DNA of 51,596 nt from Sphingopyxis sp. (GTDB lineage: Bacteria > Pseudomonadota > Alphaproteobacteria > Sphingomonadales > Sphingomonadaceae). The stretch covers positions 1 through 51,596 of the forward strand of contig JAEULK010000033.1 in the NCBI GenBank assembly GCA_016793775.1, in the 5' to 3' direction. Below are positions 8,244 through 18,389 of the stretch, piece by piece; position 1 is the first letter of the stretch, and every line of letters begins with the position of its first letter. The notes under the pieces are model-generated. The model was not told the DNA's origin, searched no databases, and saw only the letters and a list, made by a program, of their open reading frames with translations. Both the position numbers and the translations under genes were made by a program.

Positions 8244-8824
8244 TGGCGGCGCGCAAATTGCAGGGCATCGGGCTGGTATTGCTCGTGCTGATCATCGCGA
8301 TGATGCTGTATCCGGTGTCGTTGAAGGTCGCGGCGACGCGCAGCGAGCTCGCGCAGATCAACCAGCAGATCAACCGCACCCGCGACAATATCCGTTATCT
8401 CGAATCCGAACTCGCGGTGCGCGCCTCGATGCGCCAGCTCGAACAGTGGAATGCCGAGACTTTCGGCTATTCGGCGCCGTCGGCCAGCCAGTATCTCGCG
8501 AACGAACGCCAGCTCGCCTCGCTCGGCCGCGTGCCGCGCGCGCGCGGCGCCAACGACGTCGCACCGGTGCTGATGGCGATGGTGTCGCCGGTCGCCTTGC
8601 CCGAAAAGGCGAAGTCCGCAGACAAGGCCGCGGCGACTTCCGAACCCGCGAAACCGGCGCCGATCAAGCTTGCCGCAGTCCAGTCGGACACGCCGCCGCG
8701 CATGGCGCCGACGCGGCGCCGCGAACAATTGAAGATGATCGAGGATCAGCTCCTCGCCGAATCGACGCTCGCCGACCTCAAGCGCGCGGCGGCGGCCGAA
8801 GCAGGGGAAAGCAGGGGCCGATGA
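8237..8824 (+). CDS. ftsL: Cell division protein FtsL
   Basis: A 195-residue bitopic membrane protein. The N-terminus has one hydrophobic helix (about residues 10-28), followed by a coiled coil ([25 protein letters not shown], given in pieces: about 38-62). An Ala/Lys-rich tail reaches the periplasm. Sequence conservation in FtsL is low, so the call rests on the position between rsmH and ftsI plus this topology. FtsL forms the FtsQLB complex that activates FtsWI. It overlaps ftsI by ATGA. It is longer than the E. coli protein (121 aa). Confidence 0.88.
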   Translation: MLMAARKLQGIGLVLLVLIIAMMLYPVSLKVAATRSELAQINQQINRTRDNIRYLESELAVRASMRQLEQWNAETFGYSAPSASQYLANERQLASLGRVPRARGANDVAPVLMAMVSPVALPEKAKSADKAAATSEPAKPAPIKLAAVQSDTPPRMAPTRRREQLKMIEDQLLAESTLADLKRAAAAEAGESRGR

Positions 8825-10512
8825 ACACGCTGGTCGTCCGTCCGACGCGCGTCCGCACCGCCGGGGTGCGGCAGCAATTGCTGATGACCGCGCAGCAGCG
8901 GCTGATGATCCTGATGCTGCTGTTCATGGCGGCGATCTTCCTCGTGTCGATGCGCCTGCTCTATTTCGCGGCGTTCGACACGACGCCGCGGCACGCCGGT
9001 TCGTCGGCCTTCATTCCCGCGCGCGCCGATATCGTCGATCGCAACGGCGTGCCGCTGGCGCGCACGATCGACGGCTATTCGATCCGCGTCGTACCGTCGA
9101 AGCTGCTCAACAACCGGCAGTATCTGGCCGACGAGCTGGTCAAGATCTTCCCCGATACGCCGCGCGCGGAATTCCTGGCCAAGCTGTCGGGCAGCCGCGC
9201 CACCTATATCCGCCGCCGCGCGCTGCCCGATCAGGTCGCGGCGGTGAATGCGATCGGCGAGATCGGCTTCGACTTTCCGCGCGAGAAGGAGCGGCTTTAC
9301 CCGCAGCTCAGCCTTGCCGCGCACACCTTGGGCTTCATCAATGCCGAGGGGCAGGGCGTCACCGGGATGGAGGGCGCCTATGACGAGCGCCTGACCGACG
9401 CCGCGACGCGCGGCCAGCCGCTGGCGCTGTCGATCGACGCGCGCGTGCAGGGCGTGCTCGAAAGCGAGCTCGGCAATGCGGTGACCAATCTGGAAGCGAT
9501 CGGCGGCGCGGGCATCATCCTCGACGTCCATACCGGCGAAGTGCTGGCGATGACGTCGCTCCCCACGTTCAACCCCAACAAGCTGACCGGCAGCGACCCC
9601 GCGACGCGCCGCAACGCGGTGACCTACAATCTCTACGAGCTCGGATCGACCTTCAAGCCGCTGACCGTCGCGGCGGCGATCGATGCCGGCACGGTGACCA
9701 GCATGGCGCGCCGCTACGACGCGACGAAGCCGCTCGCCATCGCCGGTTTCAAGATCCGCGACAGCCACCCCGCCGGACGCTGGTACAATGTGCCCGAAAC
9801 GCTGATCCACAGCTCGAACATCGTCACCGCGCAGATCGCCGACGACCTGGGGCGGGAAAAGATGGAGGCGATGTTCCGCAGCCTCGATTTCGACAAGCGC
9901 CCGGGCATCGAGCTGAAGGAACGCGCTTTTCCGCTGTGGCCGCGCGACTGGGGCCGCGTCACGACGATGACCACCGGGTACGGCCATGGCATCGCGGTGA
10001 CCCCGCTGCACCTCGCCAGCGCCTATGCCGCGCTGGTCAACGGCGGCATCTATCGCCCCGCGACGATGCTGAAGCTCGGCGACAAGGCACCGGCGCAGGG
10101 GCGCCGCGTGTTCAAGGCTTCGACCAGCGCGCGGATGCGCCAGCTGCTGCGTCTGATCGTCTCCGACGGCACCGGCAAACAGGCCGAGGCACCGGGCTTC
10201 CGCGTCGGCGGGAAGACCGGCAGCGCCGAAAAGCCGGGCATCGGCGGCTATAACCGGACGGCGGTGGTCGCGACCTTTGCCGCGGCTTTCCCCATGGATA
10301 ACCCGCGCTATGTCATCATCGCGATGATCGACCAGCCCAAGGGCAATGCCTATAGCTCGGGCCAGCGCACCGCAGGCTGGACCGCCGCGCCGGTGGTCAA
10401 GAAGGTGGTGATGCGCGCGGGTCCGATGCTCGGCGTCTTTCCCGACGAAAGCCGCGACGTCGATGTGTCCGAACTGACCCCGCTGCTGTGGAGAAACGGG
10501 GAAGCCGACTAA
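8821..10512 (+). CDS. ftsI: Septal peptidoglycan transpeptidase FtsI (PBP3)
   Basis: A 563-residue class B penicillin-binding protein that cross-links septal peptidoglycan. It has a membrane anchor at about residues 27-49, a pedestal/dimerisation domain beginning with the conserved RxxIxDRNG-like ARADIVDRNGVPLA, and a transpeptidase domain. The active-site Ser276 lies in S-T-F-K279, the second motif S331-S-N333 is present, and the third is K465-T-G467. All catalytic motifs are intact. It shares one base with the murE start (TAATG). Confidence 0.96.
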   Translation: MNTLVVRPTRVRTAGVRQQLLMTAQQRLMILMLLFMAAIFLVSMRLLYFAAFDTTPRHAGSSAFIPARADIVDRNGVPLARTIDGYSIRVVPSKLLNNRQYLADELVKIFPDTPRAEFLAKLSGSRATYIRRRALPDQVAAVNAIGEIGFDFPREKERLYPQLSLAAHTLGFINAEGQGVTGMEGAYDERLTDAATRGQPLALSIDARVQGVLESELGNAVTNLEAIGGAGIILDVHTGEVLAMTSLPTFNPNKLTGSDPATRRNAVTYNLYELGSTFKPLTVAAAIDAGTVTSMARRYDATKPLAIAGFKIRDSHPAGRWYNVPETLIHSSNIVTAQIADDLGREKMEAMFRSLDFDKRPGIELKERAFPLWPRDWGRVTTMTTGYGHGIAVTPLHLASAYAALVNGGIYRPATMLKLGDKAPAQGRRVFKASTSARMRQLLRLIVSDGTGKQAEAPGFRVGGKTGSAEKPGIGGYNRTAVVATFAAAFPMDNPRYVIIAMIDQPKGNAYSSGQRTAGWTAAPVVKKVVMRAGPMLGVFPDESRDVDVSELTPLLWRNGEAD

Positions 10513-11951
10513 TGCGTCTGAGCGCGCTGCTCGAAAATCAGGATGGCAAGGGCGCCGACCCGGTCGTCACCGGGCTGGCGATCGACCACCGCAAGGTCGC
10601 GCCGGGCACGATCTTCGGCGCCTTCGTCGGCGAAAAGTTCAACGGCGAGGATTTTATCGCCGCTGCGATTGCGGCGGGTGCGATCGCGGTCGTCGCGCGG
10701 CCCGAAGCGAAGGTCGAGGGCGCGGTGCATATCGCCGACGCCAATCCGCGCCGCGCCTTCGCGCATATCGCCGCGCGCTTCTTCCACCGCTTCCCGGCGA
10801 CCTGCGTCGCGGTGACGGGCACCAACGGCAAGACCTCGACCGTCGAAATGACGCGCCAGCTGTGGCGCATGGCGGGTTTCAACGCCGCCTCGATCGGCAC
10901 GCTCGGGATCACGACGTCGCAGGACAGCGCGACGATAGGGCTGACCACCCCCGATATCGTCACCTTCCTCGGCAATATGTCGGGCCTGGCGATCGAGGGG
11001 GTGACCCATGCGGCGTTCGAGGCGTCGAGCCACGGCCTCGACCAATATCGCACCGAAGGCTTGCCGGTGAAGGCCGCCGCTTTCACCAATTTGAGCCACG
11101 ATCATCTCGATTACCATGGCGACATGGACAGCTATATGGCGGCCAAGATGCGGCTGTTCCGCGAGGTCGTCGATCCCGCGGGCACAGTGGTGATCTGGAA
11201 CGACGATAGCTGGTCGCCCGCCGCCGAGCAGGAGGCGAAGCAGCGCGGGGTGCGTATCCTGACCGTTGGCGCGCATGGCGACGATCTGCGCCTCGTATCG
11301 CGCGAGCCGACCCAACTCGGCCAGTCGGTGCTGATCCAGGCCGGGCCGCTGGCGCAGAAGGTCATGCTGCCGCTGATCGGCGCCTATCAGGTTGCCAACG
11401 CGCTCGTCGCCGCGGGGCTGGTGATCGCGACCGGGGGCGATGTCGGCCAGACGCTCGGCAATCTTGCGCGGCTCCAGCCGGTGCGCGGTCGTCTCGAACG
11501 CGCCGCGATCACCAAGGCGGGCGCGCCGGTCTATGTCGACTATGCGCATACGCCCGACGCCATCGAGGCCGCGCTCGACGCGCTGCGCCCGCATGCGGCG
11601 GGACGGCTGATCCTCGTCTTCGGCGCCGGCGGCGACCGCGACAAGGACAAGCGCCCCGAAATGGGCAAGGTCGCGGCGGCGAAGGCCGATGTGCCGATCA
11701 TCACCGACGACAATCCGCGCGGCGAGGATCCGGCAACGATCCGTGCCGCGATTGCAGAGGGTGCCCCGCAAGCGCGAGTGATCGGCGACCGCCGCGCAGC
11801 GATTGCGGCCGCGATCGCCGAGGCGCGCGCCGAGGATATTGTCTGCATCGCGGGCAAGGGGCATGAACAGGGCCAGATCGTGGGCCGCGGCGACGAGATG
11901 CGCGTCATTCCCTTCGACGATGTAAGCGTCGCGCGCGAGTGTGCCGCATGA
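10512..11951 (+). CDS. murE: UDP-MurNAc-L-Ala-D-Glu:meso-diaminopimelate ligase MurE
   Basis: A 479-residue Mur ligase adding the third stem-peptide residue in the cytoplasm. The ATP-binding loop is GTNGKTS with Lys107. The DNPR motif (D400-N-P-R403, followed by GEDP) marks specificity for meso-diaminopimelate rather than lysine. The ATG at 10512 is chosen because it overlaps the ftsI stop and gives a normal N-terminus; an in-frame start 24 bp upstream would only add residues read from ftsI. Confidence 0.96.
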   Translation: MRLSALLENQDGKGADPVVTGLAIDHRKVAPGTIFGAFVGEKFNGEDFIAAAIAAGAIAVVARPEAKVEGAVHIADANPRRAFAHIAARFFHRFPATCVAVTGTNGKTSTVEMTRQLWRMAGFNAASIGTLGITTSQDSATIGLTTPDIVTFLGNMSGLAIEGVTHAAFEASSHGLDQYRTEGLPVKAAAFTNLSHDHLDYHGDMDSYMAAKMRLFREVVDPAGTVVIWNDDSWSPAAEQEAKQRGVRILTVGAHGDDLRLVSREPTQLGQSVLIQAGPLAQKVMLPLIGAYQVANALVAAGLVIATGGDVGQTLGNLARLQPVRGRLERAAITKAGAPVYVDYAHTPDAIEAALDALRPHAAGRLILVFGAGGDRDKDKRPEMGKVAAAKADVPIITDDNPRGEDPATIRAAIAEGAPQARVIGDRRAAIAAAIAEARAEDIVCIAGKGHEQGQIVGRGDEMRVIPFDDVSVARECAA

Positions 11952-13357
11952 ACCCGCTGTGGACCGCCCGCGCCATCGCCGCCGCGACCGAAGGCGCCGC
12001 CAGCGCCGACTTCACCGTCCACGGCGTCGCCTTCGACTCGCGCGAGGTGGGCAAGGGCGACCTGTTCGTCGCGATGAAGGGCGAGGCGACCGACGGCCAT
12101 AACTTCATCGACAGGGCGATCGCCGCGGGCGCTTCGGGCATCGTCTGCGAAACCGAAATCGAGCATCCGCACGTCCGCGTCGCCGACAGCGTGGCGGCGC
12201 TGAACGCGCTCGGTTTCGCATCGCGCGCGCGCTGCCACGGCCGCATCATCGGGGTCACCGGTTCGGCGGGCAAGACCGGCACGAAAGAGGCGCTGTTCGC
12301 GGCGCTCGACCGTTTCCGCCCGGGCAAGGCGCATCGCTCGGTCAAAAGCTACAACAACCATGTCGGCGTGCCGCTCAGCCTCGCGCGCATGCCGTCGACC
12401 GCCGACTATGGCGTGTTCGAAATGGGTATGAACCATGCCGGCGAACTCGCCGCGCTGACGCGTATGGTGCGCCCGCACGTCGCCATCGTCACCACCATCG
12501 CGCCCGCGCATATGGAATTCTTCGGCAGCGAAGAGGCGATCGCCGACGCCAAGGGCGAGATTTTCGAGGGCCTCGAACCCGGCGGCGCCGCGATCGTGCC
12601 TTTCGACAGCCCGCATTATGCGCGCCTTCGCGCCAAGGCCGAACAGCACGCGGCGCATGTCGTCAGCTTCGGTCTCGGCGCCGGCGCCGATGTGCGCGCG
12701 GTGGACTGGCTGCCCGACGGGCGCGGCGGTTCGCTCGTCACCGCGCAGGTGCAGGATGCCTTGCTCTGCTTCACCATCGCCCAGGCGGGCGCGCATTGGG
12801 TGTCGAACGCCCTCGCGGTGCTGGCCGCCGTGAAGGCGGTCGGCGGCGACCTGCCCGCCGCCGGGCTCGCCTTCGCCGAAATGGCGGGGCTTGCCGGGCG
12901 CGGCGCGCGGCATCGTTTGCCGGTCGCGGGTGGCCATATCCTGCTGATCGACGAAAGCTATAACGCCAACCCCGCCTCGATGGTCGCGACCATCGGCCAG
13001 CTCGGCAGCGAATCCGGCGACCGGCGCGTCGCGATTCTCGGCGCGATGAAGGAGCTGGGGCCGGGCGGCGAGGCCTATCACGCCGATCTTGCGGCTCCGC
13101 TCATCGCAGCAGACGTGCAATTCGCCTTGCTCGTCGGCGCCGAGATGACGCCGCTCGCCAAAGCGCTTGAGGGGCGTATCGATTTCGCGCATGTGCCCGA
13201 CCATCAGGCCGCCAGGGAGCGGCTGAAAGACTTGATCCGCGCCGGCGATGCCGTGCTGGTCAAGGGGTCGAACAGCGTTGGCCTGTCGCATCTGGTGACG
13301 GCGCTGACCAACGGGGATTTGGGGCTCGGGCCTCTTACCAGCGCCAACGAGGTTTGA
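11948..13357 (+). CDS. murF: UDP-MurNAc-tripeptide D-alanyl-D-alanine ligase MurF
   Basis: A 469-residue Mur ligase that adds D-Ala-D-Ala to the UDP-MurNAc-tripeptide. It carries the ATP-binding VTGSAGKTGTKE with Lys109, FEMGMNHAGE, and DESYNANPASM in the C-terminal domain. The last eight codons plus linker fall inside the left arm of the inverted repeat at 13331-13352, so the extreme C-terminus (about PLTSANEV) is repeat-derived and probably not conserved. It overlaps murE by ATGA. Confidence 0.95.
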   Translation: MNPLWTARAIAAATEGAASADFTVHGVAFDSREVGKGDLFVAMKGEATDGHNFIDRAIAAGASGIVCETEIEHPHVRVADSVAALNALGFASRARCHGRIIGVTGSAGKTGTKEALFAALDRFRPGKAHRSVKSYNNHVGVPLSLARMPSTADYGVFEMGMNHAGELAALTRMVRPHVAIVTTIAPAHMEFFGSEEAIADAKGEIFEGLEPGGAAIVPFDSPHYARLRAKAEQHAAHVVSFGLGAGADVRAVDWLPDGRGGSLVTAQVQDALLCFTIAQAGAHWVSNALAVLAAVKAVGGDLPAAGLAFAEMAGLAGRGARHRLPVAGGHILLIDESYNANPASMVATIGQLGSESGDRRVAILGAMKELGPGGEAYHADLAAPLIAADVQFALLVGAEMTPLAKALEGRIDFAHVPDHQAARERLKDLIRAGDAVLVKGSNSVGLSHLVTALTNGDLGLGPLTSANEV

Positions 13358-13576
13358 GTCAGAATGGCTCAGTACTAGGAGAGAAGACGCAGTCATATGT
13401 CGATATTACAAGACTTCTCGACGACCGGATGGGCCATTCTGGCCAAATCCCTTCGGGACGGCCAAATGGCTTCCATCTCACGCGAAAGCGCGCTTGGACA
13501 GGCAACCAGCCTGCCCTGCGCGCGCCTTCACGCGACCTGTTCGCCATTTGGCCGCCTCGTTGGCGCTGGTAAGAGG
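13331..13576. repeat. 246-bp structured repeat element between murF and mraY
   Basis: The ends 13331-13352 and 13555-13576 are perfect 22-bp inverted copies (left arm begins CCTCTTACCAGCGCC); similarity continues outward for another 10 bp at about 70%. Inside are CGGCCAAATGGC (13459-13470) and its exact inverse (13543-13554), a tight TCCC-TTC-GGGA hairpin (about 13449-13459), a CAGGC/GCCTG hairpin (13499-13513), and CAGAATGGC (13360-13368) with its inverse (13433-13441). Small frames on both strands show no start signals or known domains. The left arm encodes the end of murF; the right arm holds AAGAGG ahead of mraY. It is the only long gap in an otherwise overlapping gene series. Confidence 0.75.
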
Positions 13577-13587
13577 TCCGAACCCTA

Positions 13588-14658
13588 ATGTTATACTGGC
13601 TGGCGGAATGGCTTGGCTTTCCGGGGGTCCTCAACCTCATTCGCTATCTGAGCTTTCGCTCGGGCGCCGCGGTCGCGACGGCTTTGATTATCGGCCTGTG
13701 GATCGGCCCGCGCTTCATCCTGATGCTGCGCATGCGCCAGGGCAAGGGCCAGCCGATCCGCGACGACGGCCCGCAAAGCCATCTCGCGAAAAAGGGCACG
13801 CCGACGATGGGCGGGCTGATGATCCTGATTTCGCTGATGATTTCGGCGCTTTTGTGGATGGACCTGTCGAACCGTTTCGTCTGGGCGTGCCTGTTCGTCA
13901 CCGGCGGTTTCGCGGTCGTCGGCTTCCTCGACGATCTCGACAAGGTCACCAAGGCCAGCCACCGCGGTATTCCCGGGCGCGTCCGCCTGCTGATCGAATT
14001 CATCATCGCGGGGGTCGCCGTGTTCCTGATCGTGTCGCGTACCGGAACCGACCTGTATCTGCCCTTTTTCAGCGGCATCGTGCTCGAACTCGGGCCCTTC
14101 TATTATGTCTTCGCGATGGTGATGATCGTCGGTTTCGGCAATGCGGTGAACCTGACCGACGGGCTCGACGGCCTCGCGACCTTCCCCGTCATCATCGCCA
14201 GCCTGGCCTTCCTCGTCATCGTCTATCTGTCGGGTAACGTGAAATTCGCCGAATATCTCGGCATCCCGCATGTGCCGGGGGCGGGCGAACTGGCGATCTT
14301 CGCCGCGGCGATCATCGGCGCCTGCCTCGCCTTCCTGTGGTTCAACGCGCCGCCGGCGGCGGTGTTCATGGGCGATACCGGCAGCCTTGCGCTGGGCGGC
14401 GCGCTTGCCACCATCGCGGTCACCGCGCAGCACGAACTGGTGCTCGTCATCATCGGCGGGCTGTTCGTGGTCGAGGCGCTGTCGGTGATCATCCAGGTCT
14501 TCTGGTACAAGCGCACCGGCAAGCGCGTCTTCCGCATGGCGCCCATCCATCATCATTTCGAGCAGCTCGGCTGGCCCGAATCGACCGTCGTGATCCGTTT
14601 CTGGATCGTGTCGATCGTTCTCGCGCTCGCAGGGCTCGCGACGCTCAAGCTCCGGTGA
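13588..14658 (+). CDS. mraY: Phospho-N-acetylmuramoyl-pentapeptide transferase MraY
   Basis: A 356-residue integral membrane enzyme with about ten helices. It transfers phospho-MurNAc-pentapeptide to undecaprenyl phosphate to give lipid I. It shows the MraY signature [11 protein letters not shown], the catalytic DD at 115-116 (LDDLDK), [10 protein letters not shown] with Asp191, and the C-terminal [13 protein letters not shown] with the histidine triplet. The nearest ribosome-binding sequence AAGAGG (13571-13576) is inside the repeat arm, about 11 nt before the ATG. Its stop overlaps the murD GTG. Confidence 0.96.
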   Translation: MLYWLAEWLGFPGVLNLIRYLSFRSGAAVATALIIGLWIGPRFILMLRMRQGKGQPIRDDGPQSHLAKKGTPTMGGLMILISLMISALLWMDLSNRFVWACLFVTGGFAVVGFLDDLDKVTKASHRGIPGRVRLLIEFIIAGVAVFLIVSRTGTDLYLPFFSGIVLELGPFYYVFAMVMIVGFGNAVNLTDGLDGLATFPVIIASLAFLVIVYLSGNVKFAEYLGIPHVPGAGELAIFAAAIIGACLAFLWFNAPPAAVFMGDTGSLALGGALATIAVTAQHELVLVIIGGLFVVEALSVIIQVFWYKRTGKRVFRMAPIHHHFEQLGWPESTVVIRFWIVSIVLALAGLATLKLR

Positions 14659-15959
14659 TCACCAGCCGCGCCTTTGCCGGTCGCCGCTATGCGGTGCTGG
14701 GACTGGCGCGCTCGGGGCTCGCGACGGTCGAGGCGCTCGTCGCCAGCGGCGCGGGGGTCACCGCCTGGGACGACCGCGAGGACGCGCGCGACGACGCGAT
14801 GGCGCTCGGCGCCGATATCGGCGATCCGCTGAGCATCGACCTGATCGGTTTTGCGGGCGTCGTCGTGTCGCCCGGCGTGCCGCTCAACCGCCACCCGATC
14901 GCCGCCCACGCGCGCGAGGCGCATGTGCCGGTCATCGGCGACGTCGAGCTGTTCGCCGAGGCGCAGGCCGACCTGCCGCCGCACAAGCTTGTCGGCATCA
15001 CCGGCACCAACGGCAAGTCGACGGTCACCGCGCTGGTGACGCATATGCTCGAAAGCGCCGGGGTGCCGGCGCTGATGGGCGGCAATATCGGGCTGCCGAT
15101 CCTCAGCCGCGATCCGTTGCCCGAGGGCGGGGTCTATGTGCTCGAACTGTCGAGCTATCAGATCGACCTGTCGCACAGCCTGGCCTGCGACATCGCCCTG
15201 CTCACCAATCTCACCCCCGACCATCTCGACCGCTATGACGGCTTCGCCGGCTATGCGGCATCGAAGGCGCGGCTGTTTTCGCTCCAGCATCGCGATCAGG
15301 TCGCGATCGTCGCGGTCGACGACGATCCTTCCAGGATGATCGCGGGGCGGATCAACCATCGCCTCCACCGCGTCTCGGCCAAGGACATCGACCCCGTCGA
15401 CCAGAGGCGCTGGCCGGCGCTGCAAGGGCCGCACAATGCGCAGAACGCCGTCTGCGCGATCGCGGTGAGCCGCGTGCTGGGGCTGGACGACGAACAGATC
15501 GAACGCGGCCTCGCCACCTACAAGGCACTGCCGCACCGGATGGAATGGGTCGGCGAAGTGGCGGGCGTCAGCTGGTATAACGACAGCAAGGCGACCAACG
15601 CCGCTTCCGCTGCACCGGCGCTGGCGGCCTTTCCGCCGGCGCCGGACCAGCGCCTCCACTGGATTGCCGGGGGGCAGGCCAAGGGCGACGGGCTTTCGGC
15701 CTGTCGTCCCTGGTTCCCCAACGTCAAGCGCGCCTATCTGATCGGCGAGGCGATGGATGCCTTTGCCGAAGAGATCGGCGATGCGATCCCGGTCGATCGG
15801 TCGGGCGACCTTGCGACCGCGGTGGCGCGCGCGGCGGCGGTGGCGGCACCTGGCGACATCGTCTTGCTGTCGCCGGCCTGCGCGTCGTTCGACCAGTTCA
15901 AAAGTTACGAGGAACGCGGCGACCGGTTTCGCGGCATCATACGGGCATTCGGGGCATGA
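14655..15959 (+). CDS. murD: UDP-MurNAc-L-alanine:D-glutamate ligase MurD
   Basis: A 434-residue Mur ligase adding D-Glu in the cytoplasm. The start is the GTG overlapping the mraY stop, giving an N-terminal [20 protein letters not shown] that forms the first Rossmann domain. The ATP loop [10 protein letters not shown] has Lys121. [14 protein letters not shown] and WYNDSKATN are typical MurD motifs. It overlaps ftsW by ATGA. Confidence 0.95.
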   Translation: MITSRAFAGRRYAVLGLARSGLATVEALVASGAGVTAWDDREDARDDAMALGADIGDPLSIDLIGFAGVVVSPGVPLNRHPIAAHAREAHVPVIGDVELFAEAQADLPPHKLVGITGTNGKSTVTALVTHMLESAGVPALMGGNIGLPILSRDPLPEGGVYVLELSSYQIDLSHSLACDIALLTNLTPDHLDRYDGFAGYAASKARLFSLQHRDQVAIVAVDDDPSRMIAGRINHRLHRVSAKDIDPVDQRRWPALQGPHNAQNAVCAIAVSRVLGLDDEQIERGLATYKALPHRMEWVGEVAGVSWYNDSKATNAASAAPALAAFPPAPDQRLHWIAGGQAKGDGLSACRPWFPNVKRAYLIGEAMDAFAEEIGDAIPVDRSGDLATAVARAAAVAAPGDIVLLSPACASFDQFKSYEERGDRFRGIIRAFGA

Positions 15960-17194
15960 GCGGGGGCATGGAGAATATGGACGCGACGGGGGAAAAGCCG
16001 ATCGTGGTGCAGGCGCGCAGCAGCAAGCGGCGCGGGCCGCGGCTCAGCCGCGCCGACCGCACGCCGCTCGGCCTGTGGTTCTGGGAAATCGACCGGGTGC
16101 TGCTGCTGCTCGTGTCGATGCTGATCGCGGTCGGGCTCGTCGCGGTGACCGCGGCCTCGCCGGTCGCGGCGCAGAAATTGTCGACCTCGACCGCCAGCCT
16201 CGACCCGCTCTATTATTTCTATCGCCAGATCATGTGGGTGATGTTGGGCGTGCCGGTGATGCTCGGCGTGTCGATGCTGCCCAAGGCGCAGGCGCGGCGC
16301 TTCGCCATTTATGGCACGATCGTATTCATGGTGTTGCTGTTCCTCGTGCCGCTGGTCGGCACCGAGGTGAACGGTGCGCAGCGCTGGCTGGGCAGCGGCG
16401 TCTTCCGCCTCCAGCCGTCGGAATTCCTCAAGCCCTTTTTCGCGGTCGCGCTGGCGTGGGTATTGTCGCTGCGGCTGCATGACCAGAGCCTGCCGGTGGT
16501 GCCGCTGACCTTCGTGCTGACGGGGATCATCGCACTGCTGCTGATGGGCCAGCCCGATCTCGGCCAGACGATCATCTTCGTCGCGACCTGGCTCGTGCTC
16601 GTGCTCGTCGCCGGCCTGTCGATGCGGATCATGGGCCTGCTCGCGGGTGGCGGCCTCGCCGGTATCGTCCTCGCCTATTTCTTCTATCCGGTGGCGCAGC
16701 AGCGCATCAACATCTGGCTGTTTGCCGAGGGCGACAGCTTCCAGGTCGATAAGGCGCACGCGACGCTGACCGCCGGCGGGCTGATCGGCACCGGCCCCGG
16801 CGCCGGCCTCGCCAAATTCCAGCTGCCCGAGGCGCATACCGACTATATCTTCTCGGTGATCGGCGAGGAGTTCGGGATGATCGCGTGCATGGCGATCGCG
16901 GTGCTCTATCTGGCAATCATCGTGCGCGTACTCGTCCGCCTGCTCGACGAAGAGGACAGCTTCCTGATCCTCGCGGTCGCCGGTCTGATCGCGCAGTTCG
17001 GCGGACAGGCGATCATCAACATGGCGGTAAACACCCAGCTCTTCCCGTCGAAGGGCATGACCTTGCCCTTCATCTCCTATGGCGGTTCGTCGATGATCGC
17101 GCTGTCGATCGGCATGGGTTTGCTCTTGTCGCTGACCCGGCGAAACCCCTATGCGGCGCGGGTGTCGATGACCCGCAACTGGAACAAGAAATGA
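15956..17194 (+). CDS. ftsW: Septal peptidoglycan glycosyltransferase FtsW
   Basis: A 412-residue SEDS-family membrane protein with about ten helices; it polymerises lipid II at the septum together with FtsI. The family motif FxLQPSEFLKPFF-like segment (FRLQPSEFLKPF) and the C-terminal NTQLFPSKGMTLPFISYGGSS are clear. A charged N-terminal extension of about 45 residues precedes the first helix. Position between murD and murG supports FtsW rather than RodA. Confidence 0.95.
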   Translation: MSGGMENMDATGEKPIVVQARSSKRRGPRLSRADRTPLGLWFWEIDRVLLLLVSMLIAVGLVAVTAASPVAAQKLSTSTASLDPLYYFYRQIMWVMLGVPVMLGVSMLPKAQARRFAIYGTIVFMVLLFLVPLVGTEVNGAQRWLGSGVFRLQPSEFLKPFFAVALAWVLSLRLHDQSLPVVPLTFVLTGIIALLLMGQPDLGQTIIFVATWLVLVLVAGLSMRIMGLLAGGGLAGIVLAYFFYPVAQQRINIWLFAEGDSFQVDKAHATLTAGGLIGTGPGAGLAKFQLPEAHTDYIFSVIGEEFGMIACMAIAVLYLAIIVRVLVRLLDEEDSFLILAVAGLIAQFGGQAIINMAVNTQLFPSKGMTLPFISYGGSSMIALSIGMGLLLSLTRRNPYAARVSMTRNWNKK

Positions 17195-17204
17195 GCGCCC
17201 AAAA

Positions 17205-18389
17205 ATGACCGCGACGCGCCACTTCCTTCTCGCCGCCGGCGGGACGGGGGGACATATGCTGCCTGCCTACGCCCTCGCGGGCGAACTGATTTCGCGCGGC
17301 CACCGCGTCGCGCTGGTCAGCGACGACCGCGGGCTCCAGATTCCGGGCAAACCCGATGAACTCGAGGCGCATGTGCTGCCCGCCGGGCGCGTCGCGGGCG
17401 GCCCGATCGGCTGGGTCAAGGCGGCGCTGGCGATCCGCAAGGGGCGGCGCATGGCGATCGACCTGATCGACGACTTCGATCCCGCGGTCGTCGTCGGTTT
17501 CGGCGGCTATCCCTCGCTGCCCAGCCTGCTCGCCGCCAAGGCGACCAGGCGCCCCAGCGTGATCCACGAACAGAATGCCGTGCTCGGCCGTACAAACCGG
17601 CTGATGGCGGGGCGGGTGAATGCCATCGCGGTCGCCTATCGCAACATCCACCGCTTCCCTGAGAACTGCGAAGCGAAGCGCCACCTCACCGGCAACCCGG
17701 TTCGCGAGGAAGTCATCGCGATCCGCGAGGAAGGCTATCCGCCGCTGCCCGAGGACGGCATCCTGCGCCTGCTCGTGGTCGGCGGAAGTTTGGGCGCCAC
17801 GGTACTCAGCGATGTTGTGCCCGCCGCGATTGCAATGCTGCCGCGCGCGCTGCTCGACCGGCTGCAGATCGTCCAGCAGGCGCGCGAGGCCGATCTTGAG
17901 GGCGTGCGCGCCAAATATGCCGAGCTCGGGGTCGCCGCCGAATGCGCGCCCTATTTTGCCGACATTCCCGACCGCATGCGCTGGGCGCATCTGGTGATCG
18001 CGCGCGCGGGCGCGTCGACCGTCGCCGAACTCGCCTGCGCGGGCCGCCCCGCGGTGTTCATCCCCTATCCGCACGCGATGGACAATCATCAGGCCTATAA
18101 TGTCGCCGACCTCGTCGAAGCGGGCGGGGCGGTATCCTTCGCGCAGCCCGACTTTACCCCCTCGGCGCTGGCCAAGCAGATCCAGCGCATGGCGCTCGAA
18201 CCCGGCGCGCTCGAGGAAGCGGCGGCACGCGCCGCGAGCTGCGGCCTGCCGCAAGCGACGCGCGACCTCGCCGACCTCGTCGAATCGCTCGCCGCGCCGC
18301 CGATGATGGACGTCATCCGCGTCGGCTCGAAATCGCGCAGCGCCGCGGTCGCCGCAGGCGTCGCCGCCACCCGCTCGGGAGATAAATGA
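17205..18389 (+). CDS. murG: Lipid I GlcNAc transferase MurG
   Basis: A 394-residue GT28-type glycosyltransferase that converts lipid I to lipid II at the inner face of the membrane. The N-terminal glycine loop [11 protein letters not shown] (about 11-21), [21 protein letters not shown], and the C-terminal [10 protein letters not shown] (donor UDP-GlcNAc site) are intact. It is about 30 residues longer than E. coli MurG, mostly as a C-terminal tail (from about [10 protein letters not shown]). The stop overlaps the murC start. Confidence 0.95.
   Translation: MTATRHFLLAAGGTGGHMLPAYALAGELISRGHRVALVSDDRGLQIPGKPDELEAHVLPAGRVAGGPIGWVKAALAIRKGRRMAIDLIDDFDPAVVVGFGGYPSLPSLLAAKATRRPSVIHEQNAVLGRTNRLMAGRVNAIAVAYRNIHRFPENCEAKRHLTGNPVREEVIAIREEGYPPLPEDGILRLLVVGGSLGATVLSDVVPAAIAMLPRALLDRLQIVQQAREADLEGVRAKYAELGVAAECAPYFADIPDRMRWAHLVIARAGASTVAELACAGRPAVFIPYPHAMDNHQAYNVADLVEAGGAVSFAQPDFTPSALAKQIQRMALEPGALEEAAARAASCGLPQATRDLADLVESLAAPPMMDVIRVGSKSRSAAVAAGVAATRSGDK

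Noticed and set aside
13354-13640. Small frames inside the murF-mraY element, including a 93-codon minus-strand frame
   Set aside because: No start signals or known domains; the same DNA folds into several hairpins and reads open on both strands, as repeats often do.
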